Source: Streptomyces sp. 1222.5 (GTDB lineage Bacteria > Actinomycetota > Actinomycetes > Streptomycetales > Streptomycetaceae). Taken from it: DNA of 64,000 nt. The stretch's first letter is position 1; the number at the start of each line of letters is the position of its first letter. Under the pieces are notes generated by a model. That model saw nothing but the letters and a program-made list of their open reading frames with translations. It had not been told where the DNA came from and ran no database searches. Where the stretch lies: the NCBI RefSeq assembly GCF_900105245.1, contig NZ_FNSZ01000001.1:7190001-7254000 (forward strand). Direction: 5' to 3'. The position numbers were made by a program, and so were the translations under genes. This document shows positions 15,363 to 24,072 of the stretch, one piece after another.

Positions 15363-16946
15363 GTGCGCGTGTTCAACCGGAACCGATTCCTGCGGAGAGT
15401 CGCGGCGATCGCGTCCATATCCCTGGTGACCGGCTGCAGCCTGCTGTCCGACGGCGACCCCGACAGCGAGGGGCCGATCGTCGTGGGCACCACCAGCGCG
15501 CCCAGCACGCTGGACCCGGCCGGAGCGTGGGACGGCTCCTGGGAGCTGTACCGCAACATCTTCCAGACGCTCCTCGCCTACCCCAGCGGCGCCACCACCC
15601 CGCAGCCCGACGCCGCCGAGAGCTGCGCCTTCACCGACAACAGCAGCCGCACCTACCGCTGCAAGCTGCGCTCGGGGATGAAGTTCGCCGACGGGGACCC
15701 GCTGAACGCGGAGGCCGTCCAGCACTCCATCGACCGCATCCGCACCATCAACGCCCCCGGCGGGCCCGCGGGGCTGCTCGGCAGCCTGGACCGCGTCCAG
15801 ACCTCCGGCGACCGCGAGGTGATCTTCCACCTCAACCAGTCGGACGCCACCTTCCCGTTCGTGCTGGCCACCCCCGCCATGTCGATCGTCGACCCGGACG
15901 ACTACCCGGCCAACTCCCTGCGCAAGGACACCAAGGTCTACGGCTCCGGACCGTACAAGCTCCAGTCCTACGAGGAGGGCAAGCAGGCCGTCCTCGTCAG
16001 CAACGGCAACTACAGGGGCTTCGCCGACCGGCAGAACGACGCGGTGACCATCCGCTACTTCCAGGACTCGTCCACCATGGTCAAGGCGCTGCGGGACAAG
16101 CAGATCGACGTCACCTACCGCGGCCTCGCCGCCGACGACATCATCGCCCTGCAGCAGCACGACACCGCCGATCTGCAACTGGTCGACGGCGCCGGCACCG
16201 ACATCAGCTACCTGGTGTTCAACCCCAAGGACCCCTGGGCCAAGCAGCCCGCGGTGCGCAAGGCCATCGCCCAGGTCGTCGACCGCGGCGCGATCTCGCA
16301 CAAGGTCTACCGCGACACCGTCGACCCGCTGTACTCGATGGTCCCCAAGGGCCTCACCGGCCACGCCACCAGCTTCTTCGACGACTACGGGGACCCGAAC
16401 GTCCCCAAGGCGCGCAAGATACTCACCGACGCCGGCATCACCCGTCCCGTCCCGCTCACCCTCTGGTACACCACGGACCGCTACGGCTCCGAGACGGCAC
16501 TGATGTTCAAGGAGATCAAGCGGCAGCTGGAGGACTCGGGCCTGTTCACCATCACCCTCAAGAGCCGCCCCTGGAAGACCTATGTGGTCGGCTACCAGAA
16601 GGGCGAGTACCCGGTGTTCGGCCGCGGCTGGTTCCCGGACTTCCCGGACGCGGACAACTTCATCGCCCCGTTCGTCGGCCAGAAGAACGCGCTCGGCACG
16701 CCCTACCCGGCCAAGGAGATCACCGACCGGCTGCTGCCCCACTCGCGCGCGGAGAGCGACCGTGCCCAGACCGTCAAGGACATGGAGCAGGCCCAGCAGG
16801 TCATGGTCGACGACGCCCGGCTGATCCCGCTGTGGCAGGGCCGGCAGTACGTGGCGGCCAGCGACGACGTCTCCGGCGGCGAGCAGGCCCTCGACCCGTC
16901 GACGATCATGATGATGTGGACGCTGCACCGCAAGACCAGTTGGTGA
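15363..16946 (+). CDS. ABC transporter solute-binding lipoprotein, peptide/nickel type (family 5)
   Basis: A 527-aa extracellular binding protein. The signal sequence ends in a lipobox (LVTGC; Cys about residue 25), so it is lipid-anchored. The mature part has family features: VGTTSAPSTLDPAGAWDGSW, LRSGMKFADGDPLNAEAVQHSIDR, and a C-terminal LIPLWQGRQYVAASDDV. Family 5 proteins bind oligopeptides or similar solutes for Dpp/Opp importers. No permease or ATPase gene is adjacent, so it is an orphan. GTG 15363 lies 4 nt after GAGGAG; GTG 15369 is a reasonable alternative. Confidence 0.9.
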   Translation: MRVFNRNRFLRRVAAIASISLVTGCSLLSDGDPDSEGPIVVGTTSAPSTLDPAGAWDGSWELYRNIFQTLLAYPSGATTPQPDAAESCAFTDNSSRTYRCKLRSGMKFADGDPLNAEAVQHSIDRIRTINAPGGPAGLLGSLDRVQTSGDREVIFHLNQSDATFPFVLATPAMSIVDPDDYPANSLRKDTKVYGSGPYKLQSYEEGKQAVLVSNGNYRGFADRQNDAVTIRYFQDSSTMVKALRDKQIDVTYRGLAADDIIALQQHDTADLQLVDGAGTDISYLVFNPKDPWAKQPAVRKAIAQVVDRGAISHKVYRDTVDPLYSMVPKGLTGHATSFFDDYGDPNVPKARKILTDAGITRPVPLTLWYTTDRYGSETALMFKEIKRQLEDSGLFTITLKSRPWKTYVVGYQKGEYPVFGRGWFPDFPDADNFIAPFVGQKNALGTPYPAKEITDRLLPHSRAESDRAQTVKDMEQAQQVMVDDARLIPLWQGRQYVAASDDVSGGEQALDPSTIMMMWTLHRKTSW

Positions 16947-17039
16947 ACGGCCCTCGCGGCAGCCGTTGTCAGTGGTCGCCTGTAGGTTCTGGAGCAGTGA
17001 CCGCAGGCCGTAGTTGATCGACATCGTGAGGACGTTGAC

Positions 17040-17723
17040 GTGACCGACATCGCCATGCTGCCCGAGTCCTGGCGCGGGGTTCTGGGTGACGAGCTGGAGC
17101 AGCCCTACTTCAAGGAGCTGACCGAGTTCGTCGAGGAGGAGCGGGCGAACGGCCCTGTCTACCCGCCGCGCGAGGAGGTCTTCGCCGCGCTGGACGCCAC
17201 GCCGTACGAGCAGGTCAAGGTCCTCGTCCTGGGCCAGGACCCCTACCACGGCGAGGGCCAGGGCCACGGCCTGTGCTTCTCGGTCCGCCCGGGGGTGAAG
17301 ACCCCGCCCTCCCTGCGGAACATCTACAAGGAGATGCACGAGGAGCTGGGCCTGCCCATCCCGGACAACGGCTACCTGATGCCGTGGGCACAGCAGGGCG
17401 TACTGCTGCTCAACGCGGTTCTCACGGTCCGGGCCGGCGAGGCCAACTCGCACAAGGGCAAGGGCTGGGAGAAGTTCACGGACGCGGTGATCCGCGCGGT
17501 GGTCTCCCGGCCGGACCCGGCGGTCTTCGTCCTGTGGGGCAACTACGCGCAGAAGAAGCTCCCGCTGATCGACGAGACCCGGCACATCGCGGTCAAGGGC
17601 GCGCACCCGTCGCCGCTGTCGGCGAAGAAGTTCTTCGGCTCGCGCCCCTTCACCCAGATCGACGAGGCGATCGCCCGGCAGGGCCACCAGCCCATCGACT
17701 GGACCATCCCGAACCTGGGCTGA
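17040..17723 (+). CDS. ung: Uracil-DNA glycosylase, family 1
   Basis: A 227-aa enzyme that removes uracil from DNA. The water-activating motif GQDPYHG has the catalytic Asp at about residue 67. The FSVRPGVKTPPSLRNIYKE and LLLNAVLTV segments and the HPSPLSAKKFFG loop (His about 189) are intact. Length is normal for the family. GTG 17040 has GAGG about 8 nt upstream. It appears to be monocistronic or to share a promoter with the next small gene. Confidence 0.97.
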   Translation: MTDIAMLPESWRGVLGDELEQPYFKELTEFVEEERANGPVYPPREEVFAALDATPYEQVKVLVLGQDPYHGEGQGHGLCFSVRPGVKTPPSLRNIYKEMHEELGLPIPDNGYLMPWAQQGVLLLNAVLTVRAGEANSHKGKGWEKFTDAVIRAVVSRPDPAVFVLWGNYAQKKLPLIDETRHIAVKGAHPSPLSAKKFFGSRPFTQIDEAIARQGHQPIDWTIPNLG

Positions 17724-17822
17724 CGGCCGCCGGCCCGGCGCGACGGCGCCGCCTGACCGGATATCCCCACGGCGCCGGTTAGCGTCGGCAGTGGACCATT
17801 GCCGACGTCCCGGAGGGACACC

Positions 17823-18338
17823 GTGGCGGAGCGACAGGAGCAGGCGGCGCCGGACGCCGTGCTGACACGGATCGGTCAGGTCGTGATGCTCCACCACGGC
17901 GGTGACCGCGAGGAGGCCCGCAGCCGCTTCCTGGACCTGTGGGCCGAGATCGGCGAGGACGGCACCCCCCTGCACCGATGCACCCTCGCCCACTACCTCG
18001 CCGACACCCAGGACGATCCCGCGGACGAACTGGCCTGGGACCTCAGGGCGTTGTCGGCGGCGGAGGAACTGGCCGACGGCCGCGGCGGCGATCCGCCGAG
18101 CGTGCGGGGGTTCCTGCCCTCCCTGCATCTCAACCTGGCCGCCGACTACGTCAAGCTCGGCCGTGCGGAGGCCGCCCGCAGTCATCTGCGCCGGGCCCGG
18201 ACCGCAGCGGGCGCACTGGCCGACGACGGCTACGGCAGCGGGGTCCGGGCCGCGATCGGCCGGCTGGAACTGCGGCTGGGTGAGGACGGCGCGGCGGGCG
18301 GGGATCTGTGGGGGCCGCCCCGGCAGCGGCCCAGTTAG
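17823..18338 (+). CDS. Tetratricopeptide-like hypothetical protein
   Basis: A 171-aa soluble, mostly helical protein (HRCTLAHYLADTQDDPADELAWDLRAL and LHLNLAADYVKLGRAEAARSHLRRAR), which looks like two or three TPR-like helical hairpins. Family known only as conserved hypothetical in Streptomyces as far as I recall. GTG 17823 has a perfect GGAGG at a 7-nt gap. Located 99 nt after ung, same strand. No enzymatic motif seen. Confidence 0.8.
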   Translation: MAERQEQAAPDAVLTRIGQVVMLHHGGDREEARSRFLDLWAEIGEDGTPLHRCTLAHYLADTQDDPADELAWDLRALSAAEELADGRGGDPPSVRGFLPSLHLNLAADYVKLGRAEAARSHLRRARTAAGALADDGYGSGVRAAIGRLELRLGEDGAAGGDLWGPPRQRPS

Positions 18339-18376
18339 GACCGGCGGACCCGGGTCCTCCGGGTCCGATGGCCCCC

Positions 18377-18853
18377 TCAGTGCCCGTAGGCCCGTTCGCA
18401 GATGACCGATTCGGGGCTGTCGCCGCGCCAGCCGCCGTACCGCCTGCCGAGAGCGCAGACGTCCGGGGCCTGCGGGGCGGGGTGTGAGAGGTCCGGGACA
18501 TCGACACCCGTGTGCCGGTGGCCGTCCGCCCTCCGCCGCTCGGGCCGGGGCGCCGGCGGGGCTGGCGCCCGGCGCGCGACCGGCGGCGCGGCCGCGGGGT
18601 GCGGGGCCCGGGGTGCGGAGTGCGCGGGGTGCCGGGGCGGGCCGACCCTCTCCAGTGCCTCCCGTGCCGGTGCCTGCACCACACGGGGCTCCGCGCTGCC
18701 GTCCGGCCGGCCCGCCGTCTGCTGCGCCCGCGCCGTGTCCGGTGGCGGTCCCGGTGCCGCCTGACGCTCGACCGTCATACAGCCGGAGAGGGCCGTGACG
18801 GCCACGCTGACGAGGAGCGCTGCGGTGGTGGTCGATCGATGCACCCGCGCCAC
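18377..18853 (-). CDS. Pro/Ala-rich putative lipoprotein
   Basis: A protein of about 158 aa: short signal sequence, lipobox LSGC, a long Pro/Ala/Arg-rich linker (residues 30-125), and a compact C-terminus containing DVCALGRRYGGWRGDSPES with two Cys. The tail is the only part that looks folded and conserved. Probably anchored outside the membrane; function unknown. The start is uncertain (GTG 18853 or GTG 18844), since no ribosome binding site is seen. Confidence 0.6.
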   Translation of the reverse strand: MARVHRSTTTAALLVSVAVTALSGCMTVERQAAPGPPPDTARAQQTAGRPDGSAEPRVVQAPAREALERVGPPRHPAHSAPRAPHPAAAPPVARRAPAPPAPRPERRRADGHRHTGVDVPDLSHPAPQAPDVCALGRRYGGWRGDSPESVICERAYGH

Positions 18854-18992
18854 TCTGGTGGTTCGGGTACCGGCTCGGCAGCAGGGAGTGGACGACGGGC
18901 CCCCGCACGGGTGAACTCGTGCCCCGTACGAAGGTCTTCGGAGGACCGAGGGTGACGTCCGGCGCCGCGGGGACGCCTCTCCCCGGGGGGTC

Positions 18993-19619
18993 TCACCGGC
19001 CCAGCATGCCCGCCAGCAGTTCCCGCAGGCCCGTGCGGATCGCCTCCGCGTCCGGCACCTCGGTGCTGAAGGACCCGGCCGCGCACGAGAACATCAGCCC
19101 GTCCGCCCAGGCCACCAGGGACAGCACATGCCGGGCGGGGTCGGGCGAGCCGACGGCCGTGAGCATCGCGGCGAGCTGCTCCCGGAAGGCGGCACCGGTC
19201 CGGTCGTAGAAGGCGCGCAGTTCGGGGCGGCGGGTGGCTTCCAGGGCCAGTTCGTAGCGGGCGATCAGCAGGTCGCGATCGCAGGCCAGGGAGCGGTGGA
19301 CGGCGAGTGCGAGCCCCTGCGCCAGCGCGTCGAGCCCGCCGCCCGGCTCCGGCATCTCCTGGACGGCGAGTACCCGGGCCTCCCGCTCGGCGTGCCGCCG
19401 CACCGCGAGTTCGAGCAGCGCCTGCCGGGTCCGCGCCACGTTCGACGTCGAACCGAGCGGCAGCCCCGCCGCCTCGTCCACCGCCCGGTGGGTCAGCCCG
19501 CGCATACCGCGCTCGGCCAGCAGGGTGAGGGCGGTGTCGGCGACGAAGTCGGCGCGGGAGGCCCCTGAGGTGCTCGGGGTGCTGGACGTGCTCGGCGTGC
19601 TGGGTGTGCTCTCGGGCAT
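18993..19619 (-). CDS. TetR-family transcriptional regulator
   Basis: A 208-aa regulator. A Ser/Thr/Pro-rich N-terminal leader is followed by a TetR HTH (ADTALTLLAERGMRGLTHRAVDEAAGLPLGSTSNVARTRQALL in pieces) and a ligand-binding C-domain. I chose ATG 19619 because TAGGGT (minus strand, 19632-19627) ends 7 nt upstream, a leaderless arrangement. Two dyads (ACTACA-N2-TGTAGT) lie in the divergent promoter, so it very likely represses itself and the adjacent FAD monooxygenase operon. Confidence 0.9.
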   Translation of the reverse strand: MPESTPSTPSTSSTPSTSGASRADFVADTALTLLAERGMRGLTHRAVDEAAGLPLGSTSNVARTRQALLELAVRRHAEREARVLAVQEMPEPGGGLDALAQGLALAVHRSLACDRDLLIARYELALEATRRPELRAFYDRTGAAFREQLAAMLTAVGSPDPARHVLSLVAWADGLMFSCAAGSFSTEVPDAEAIRTGLRELLAGMLGR

Positions 19620-19640
19620 GGGGACGACCCTACCCACTTC

Positions 19641-19681
19641 ACTACGGCTGTAGTATCGTCAACCCGTACTACAGATGTAGT
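19641..19681. promoter_or_regulatory. Twin TetR operators ACTACA-N2-TGTAGT
   Basis: Site 1 is ACTACGGCTGTAGT (19641-19654, one mismatch). Site 2 is ACTACAGATGTAGT (19668-19681, perfect arms). The centres are 27 bp apart, between the divergent TetR and monooxygenase genes. Binding by the adjacent TetR protein is inferred from position. Confidence 0.7.
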
Positions 19682-19703
19682 CCAAGGAGGCAGGGGGAGA
19701 GCC

Positions 19704-20894
19704 ATGGCACAGCCGACGCGCGCGATCGTCATCGGTGGCGGGATCGGAGGTCTGACCGCGGCCGCGGCCCTGCACCGGCGCGGCCTCGACGTGACCGTCC
19801 TGGAGCGGGCCCCCTCGCTGGAGCCCGTCGGCGCGGCCATCTCGCTCGCCCCCAACGCCCTGCGCGCCCTGGACGTCCTCGGCATCGGCGACGAGATCCG
19901 CGACCTCGCCGCCTGGCAGGGCGACGGCGGACTGCGCACCCCACGCGGACGCTGGCTGTCCCGCTCCAGCGCCGAGGCCGCCGAAGCCCGATTCGGCGGC
20001 CCGCTGGTCCTGCTGCCCCGCGCCACCCTCGTCGACCGGCTCGCCGCCCTGCTCCCGCCCGGCACCGTGCGCACCGCTGCCGCCGCCACCCTCGCCGACC
20101 CGGGCGACCGCACCCGGCCCGCCAGGGTGACCGCCGGCACTACGGAGCTGGAGGCCGACCTGGTGGTGGGCGCGGACGGCGTCCACTCCCGTGTCCGCGG
20201 CACCCTGTTCCCCGAGCACCCCGGCGCCGTGTACGCCGGGTTCACCACCTGGCGCGTGCTGATCCCGGTGCCCGGCGTGGAGTTCGCCTCGCACGAGACC
20301 TGGGGCCGCGGCCACATCTGGGGCACCCACCCGCTGAAGGACGGCCGGGTCTACGCCTACGCCGCCGCCACGGCCCCGGCGGGGGAGCGGGTCCCGGACG
20401 ACGAGCGGGCCGAACTCCTGCGCCGGTACGGCGACTGGCACCAGCCGATCCCCTCCGTCCTCGCCGCCGCCCGCCCCGAGGACGTGCTCCGACACGACGT
20501 CCACCACATCGCCCGGCCCCTGCCCGCCCACCACCGCGGCCGGGTCGCGCTCCTCGGCGACGCGGCCCACGCCATGCCGCCGACCCTCGGGCAGGGCGGC
20601 AATCAAGCCATCGAGGACGCCGTGGTCCTCGCCCACCACGCCGCCGACCTGCCCGCCTACACCGCCGCCCGGCTGCCCCGCACGACCGCGATCGCCCGCC
20701 AGGCGGTCAGGGTGGGCCGCCTCAACATGGCGGGCGGCCGCGCCGTCGTCGCCGTACGCGACACCGCGGTCGCCGCCCTGTCCAAGGCCGGACCGGCGCT
20801 GTTCCTGCGCGGCTTCGACGGCATCGCCGACTGGCGGCCCCCGTATGCTGCCGATCAGACACACGCAGGCAAGCGGGACAGGGAGCGCACGTGA
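19704..20894 (+). CDS. FAD-dependent monooxygenase (salicylate hydroxylase/PHBH group)
   Basis: A 396-aa group A flavoprotein hydroxylase. The FAD Rossmann motif is GGGIGGLTAAAAL, the NAD(P)H/FAD 'DG' motif is VVGADGVHSRVR, and the 'GD' motif is LLGDAAHAMPPTLGQGGNQ. It would hydroxylate an aromatic or similar substrate with NAD(P)H and O2. Strong AAGGAGG upstream. It is controlled, by inference, by the divergent TetR protein through two operators just upstream. The stop overlaps the next start (GTGA), so the oxidoreductase downstream belongs to the same pathway unit. Confidence 0.92.
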   Translation: MAQPTRAIVIGGGIGGLTAAAALHRRGLDVTVLERAPSLEPVGAAISLAPNALRALDVLGIGDEIRDLAAWQGDGGLRTPRGRWLSRSSAEAAEARFGGPLVLLPRATLVDRLAALLPPGTVRTAAAATLADPGDRTRPARVTAGTTELEADLVVGADGVHSRVRGTLFPEHPGAVYAGFTTWRVLIPVPGVEFASHETWGRGHIWGTHPLKDGRVYAYAAATAPAGERVPDDERAELLRRYGDWHQPIPSVLAAARPEDVLRHDVHHIARPLPAHHRGRVALLGDAAHAMPPTLGQGGNQAIEDAVVLAHHAADLPAYTAARLPRTTAIARQAVRVGRLNMAGGRAVVAVRDTAVAALSKAGPALFLRGFDGIADWRPPYAADQTHAGKRDRERT

Positions 20895-21802
20895 AGGTCG
20901 GCTGCATCGGACTCGGGGACATCGCGCAGAAGGCGTACCTGCCGGTGCTGGGCACGCAGCCGGGAGTCGACCTGCACCTGCAGACCCGTACGCCCGCGAC
21001 CCTGCACCGGGTCGCGGACACCCTGCACCTGCCCGAGGACCAGCGGCACACGAGCCTGGACTCGCTGCTCGCCGCCGGCCTCGACGCGGCCTTCGTGCAC
21101 GCGCCCACCGCCGTCCACCCGGAGATCGTCACACGGCTGCTGGAGGCGGGCGTGCCGACGTACGTGGACAAGCCCCTCGCCTACGAACTCGCCGAGTCCG
21201 AACGGCTGGTGGCCCTCGCCGAGCGGCGCGGAGTCTCGCTGTCCGTCGGCTTCAACCGGCGCTACGCCCCGGGTTACGCGCAGTGCGCGGACCACCCGCG
21301 CGAGCTGATCCTCATGCAGAAGAACCGGATCGGGCTGCCCGAGGAAGCCCGTTCGATGATCCTCGACGACTTCATCCACGTCGTCGACACCCTGCGGTTC
21401 CTGGTGCCGGGTCCGGTCGACGACGTCACCGTGCGCGCCCGCGTCGAGGACGGGCTGCTGCACCACCTCGTCCTCCAGCTCGGCGGGGACGGCTTCACCG
21501 CGCTCGGCGTGATGAACCGGCTCAGCGGTTCGGCCGAGGAGATCCTCGAGGTCTCCGGACAGGACACCAAGCGTCAGGTGCTCAACCTCGCCGAGGTGAT
21601 CGACCACAAGGGCCAGCCGACCGTCCGCCGCCGCGGCGACTGGGTGCCCGTGGCCCGGCAGCGCGGCATCGAGCAGGCGGTCCTCGCCTTCCTCGACGCC
21701 GTACGCGCCGGGAAGGTGCTCAGCGCCCGGGACGCGCTGGCGACTCATGAACTGTGCGAGCGCGTGGTACGAGCGGTTCAGGACCGTTCCGGCGCAGCCT
21801 GA
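20891..21802 (+). CDS. Gfo/Idh/MocA-family oxidoreductase
   Basis: A 303-aa NAD(P)-binding oxidoreductase: N-terminal Rossmann fold (VGCIGLGDIAQKAYLPVL), the DKPLAYELAES segment with the family catalytic Lys, and a C-terminal alpha/beta domain. Family members act on sugars, cyclitols or related ketones. The GTG at 20891 overlaps the monooxygenase stop. Its 3' end overlaps the end of the convergent lnt gene by 83 bp, unusually long. Confidence 0.88.
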   Translation: MKVGCIGLGDIAQKAYLPVLGTQPGVDLHLQTRTPATLHRVADTLHLPEDQRHTSLDSLLAAGLDAAFVHAPTAVHPEIVTRLLEAGVPTYVDKPLAYELAESERLVALAERRGVSLSVGFNRRYAPGYAQCADHPRELILMQKNRIGLPEEARSMILDDFIHVVDTLRFLVPGPVDDVTVRARVEDGLLHHLVLQLGGDGFTALGVMNRLSGSAEEILEVSGQDTKRQVLNLAEVIDHKGQPTVRRRGDWVPVARQRGIEQAVLAFLDAVRAGKVLSARDALATHELCERVVRAVQDRSGAA

Positions 21803-23294
21803 GCGCCCGCACCCCCTCCGCCCCGCACAGCGCGGCCAGCACCAGCAGCGCTCCGTGCACCGGCCAGTCGCCGTAGCGGACGTACGGCGTGACGCCGTGC
21901 GCGAGCGGTACGTCGTACACGCGCGCGGTGCTCTCGTCCGTGCCGAGCCACGGGCCGAGGCGCTGTCCGCCCGGTCCGTACACGGCCGAGACGCCGGTGA
22001 GCGTGGCGTGCACCATCGGGCGGCCGGTCTCCGCCGCACGCAGCGCCGCCAGCGAGGCGTGCTGCTCCGGAGCCCAACTGTGCTGGAACGAGGACGTGGA
22101 GGTCTGCCCGAGGAGGAGGTCCGCGCCGTCCTCCGTGAGATGCCGGCTCATGTCCGGGAACGCCGTCTCGAAGCACACCAGCGGACCGATCCGCAGCCCG
22201 TGCCCGACGTTCATCACGACCTGCTCGGTGCCGCGCCTGCGGTCCTCGCCCGCCGCCTTGCCGACCGAGGTGGCCCAGCCCAGCAGCGAGCGGGCCGGTA
22301 TGTACTCACCGAACGGCACCAGCCGCATCTTGTCGTACCGCTGACCGGTCGGGCCGTCCGGGCCGACCAGTACCGAACTCTTGTAGATCCCGGGCCGGTC
22401 GGAGCGGCGGGCGTCCACGTTCACCAGCACGTCGGCGCCGGTAGCGCGGGACAGCGCCGCGACCCGCCGGGCCAGGTCGGGCCGGTCCCCCAGGTCGAAG
22501 CCCACGCTGGACTCACCCCACACGACGAGGTCGACGTCCTGGCCGGCGAGCCGCCGGGTCAGCTGCTCCTCGCGGTCGAAACGCTTGTCGCCGCTGTCCT
22601 GCCCGTCCACGACGCCCGGTTGGACGACGGCGATCCGCACCCGCCCGTCGGCGTCCGGGTGCGGTGCCCACGCCCACGCCGCCGAGGTCGCGGCGGCCGT
22701 GGCGACCAGGGAGGCCACGGCCGGCACCCGCGACTCGCGCACGGACACCAGGACGGCCAGGGCCACGTTGACCGCCACCACCAGGAAACTGAGCAGCCAC
22801 ACCCCGCCGACCGAGGCCAGTCGCAGCGCCGGGCCCACCTGCCACTGGCTGGAGCCCAGCATGCCCCACGGTCCGCCCAGCCCCTGCCAGGACCGCACCA
22901 GCTCCACCGCCAGCCAGGCCGACGGCAGTACCAGCAGCGCGGCGGCGCCCCGGCCCGGTGACGGAGCCCCGCCCAGGAAGCGGTGGATCAGCATGCCCCA
23001 GGGAGCCCAGAGCGCGCCCAGCAGGACGGCTATGAGAAAGATGAACACGTGCAGGCTCGGCAGCAGCCAGTGGTGCACCGCGACCAGGAAACCGAAGCCG
23101 CCCCACCATCCGTCGTACGCCGCCCGCCGTGCCGTCGGCGCCGAGCGGGTCAGCAGTATCCAGGGGACCAGTGCCACGTACGCGAACCACCACAGGGAGG
23201 GGGCCGGGAACGCGAGCACGGGCAGGGCACCCGCGAGGGCGGCGGCAACGGAGCGCCGCCAGGGGGAGGTGAGCCAGTGGCCGATCGTCCTCAT
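21720..23294 (-). CDS. lnt: Apolipoprotein N-acyltransferase
   Basis: A 524-aa integral membrane enzyme that N-acylates the lipidated Cys of apolipoproteins. The N-terminal half has about seven or eight membrane segments. The C-terminal half is a carbon-nitrogen hydrolase domain with the triad Glu (VVWGESSVGFD), Lys (YDKMRLVPFGEY) and Cys (GPLVCFETAFPD). I chose ATG 23294, with GAGGG 7 nt upstream. Streptomyces often carry two lnt copies. A last hydrophobic segment and an Arg/Pro-rich tail follow, and the last 83 bp overlap the convergent Gfo/Idh/MocA gene. Confidence 0.93.
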   Translation of the reverse strand: MRTIGHWLTSPWRRSVAAALAGALPVLAFPAPSLWWFAYVALVPWILLTRSAPTARRAAYDGWWGGFGFLVAVHHWLLPSLHVFIFLIAVLLGALWAPWGMLIHRFLGGAPSPGRGAAALLVLPSAWLAVELVRSWQGLGGPWGMLGSSQWQVGPALRLASVGGVWLLSFLVVAVNVALAVLVSVRESRVPAVASLVATAAATSAAWAWAPHPDADGRVRIAVVQPGVVDGQDSGDKRFDREEQLTRRLAGQDVDLVVWGESSVGFDLGDRPDLARRVAALSRATGADVLVNVDARRSDRPGIYKSSVLVGPDGPTGQRYDKMRLVPFGEYIPARSLLGWATSVGKAAGEDRRRGTEQVVMNVGHGLRIGPLVCFETAFPDMSRHLTEDGADLLLGQTSTSSFQHSWAPEQHASLAALRAAETGRPMVHATLTGVSAVYGPGGQRLGPWLGTDESTARVYDVPLAHGVTPYVRYGDWPVHGALLVLAALCGAEGVRALRLRRNGPEPLVPRARTVHESPARPGR

Positions 23295-23439
23295 AAGGAC
23301 CCTCTTTACCCAGCACTGGCTCCAGTGTGCGCGTCGCGTCGGATCTCCGACAGTGCGTCGTCGCGGGGGAGCGGTGCGTGGCGAGGTGCGGGGCCGGTGG
23401 GTGCGCTGCCGGGGACCCGGCACCGCACCCACCGAGTGC

Positions 23440-23940
23440 TCAGTCCCGCAGGTCCGCGGGTCTGCGTTCGGGCAGGCGGCGCCACTTCTCGTGGACGACG
23501 ACCTCGCTGAGCCGCCAGCCCTCCCGTGTGCGCAGGAGCCCGAAGTCGTAGCGCCCGCCGCACACCAGGTCGGGCGCGGCGGGGCCGCCGTCGGACGTGA
23601 ACCGCATCGGGTTGAGGTAGTCGGCGCGCACCCGGGCGGTGTCTCCGGTGTCGTGGTCCAGGAGGCCGAACCGCACCCGTCGGTTCACGATCAGATGCTG
23701 GCGCATGTCGAAGAGGGCCAGGCTCTCGGCCAGCCATCCGGCGACCTGTGCCGCGTCACCCTCGATGCCGCCGGCCGAGCGGTAGTCGGCCCGCCCGTCG
23801 GCGGTGAACAGCCGGCGGTACGCCGTCCAGTCGCCGTCGTCCACCGCCCCCGCGTACTCGGTGATCAACTCGTCCACGGCCAGACGGTCCAATACGGTGG
23901 CGAGCTCAGCGCGCTGCGTCATCGGCACAGTTTTGGGCAT
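23440..23940 (-). CDS. SnoaL-like/NTF2-family protein
   Basis: A 166-aa cone-fold (NTF2-like, SnoaL_4 type) protein: DRLAVDELITEYAGAVDDGDW at the start and a C-terminal WRLSEVVVHEKWRR strand. Members are ring-hydroxylating-dioxygenase small-subunit-like, cyclases or dehydratases; nothing here fixes the reaction. ATG 23940 and ATG 23922 are both possible, and neither has a ribosome binding site. The flanking genes give no pathway. Confidence 0.78.
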   Translation of the reverse strand: MPKTVPMTQRAELATVLDRLAVDELITEYAGAVDDGDWTAYRRLFTADGRADYRSAGGIEGDAAQVAGWLAESLALFDMRQHLIVNRRVRFGLLDHDTGDTARVRADYLNPMRFTSDGGPAAPDLVCGGRYDFGLLRTREGWRLSEVVVHEKWRRLPERRPADLRD

Positions 23941-24072
23941 GGGCGGCGCGGAGCCAAGAGGGACGCCCGAGATCGGGTGACGCGTGGTGTGACCGGAACG
24001 CGAACCCGCCCGTGCGCACGAACACACCGTCGAGAACGAACCGCAGTTCCGAGCGTCCCTGTGCGCCAGGGC

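Noticed and set aside
15270..18908. 1212-codon open frame on the minus strand
   Set aside because: It is antisense to the solute-binding lipoprotein, ung and TPR-like genes. The translation is Arg/Val/Gly/Asp-rich low complexity, the usual shadow of high third-position GC.
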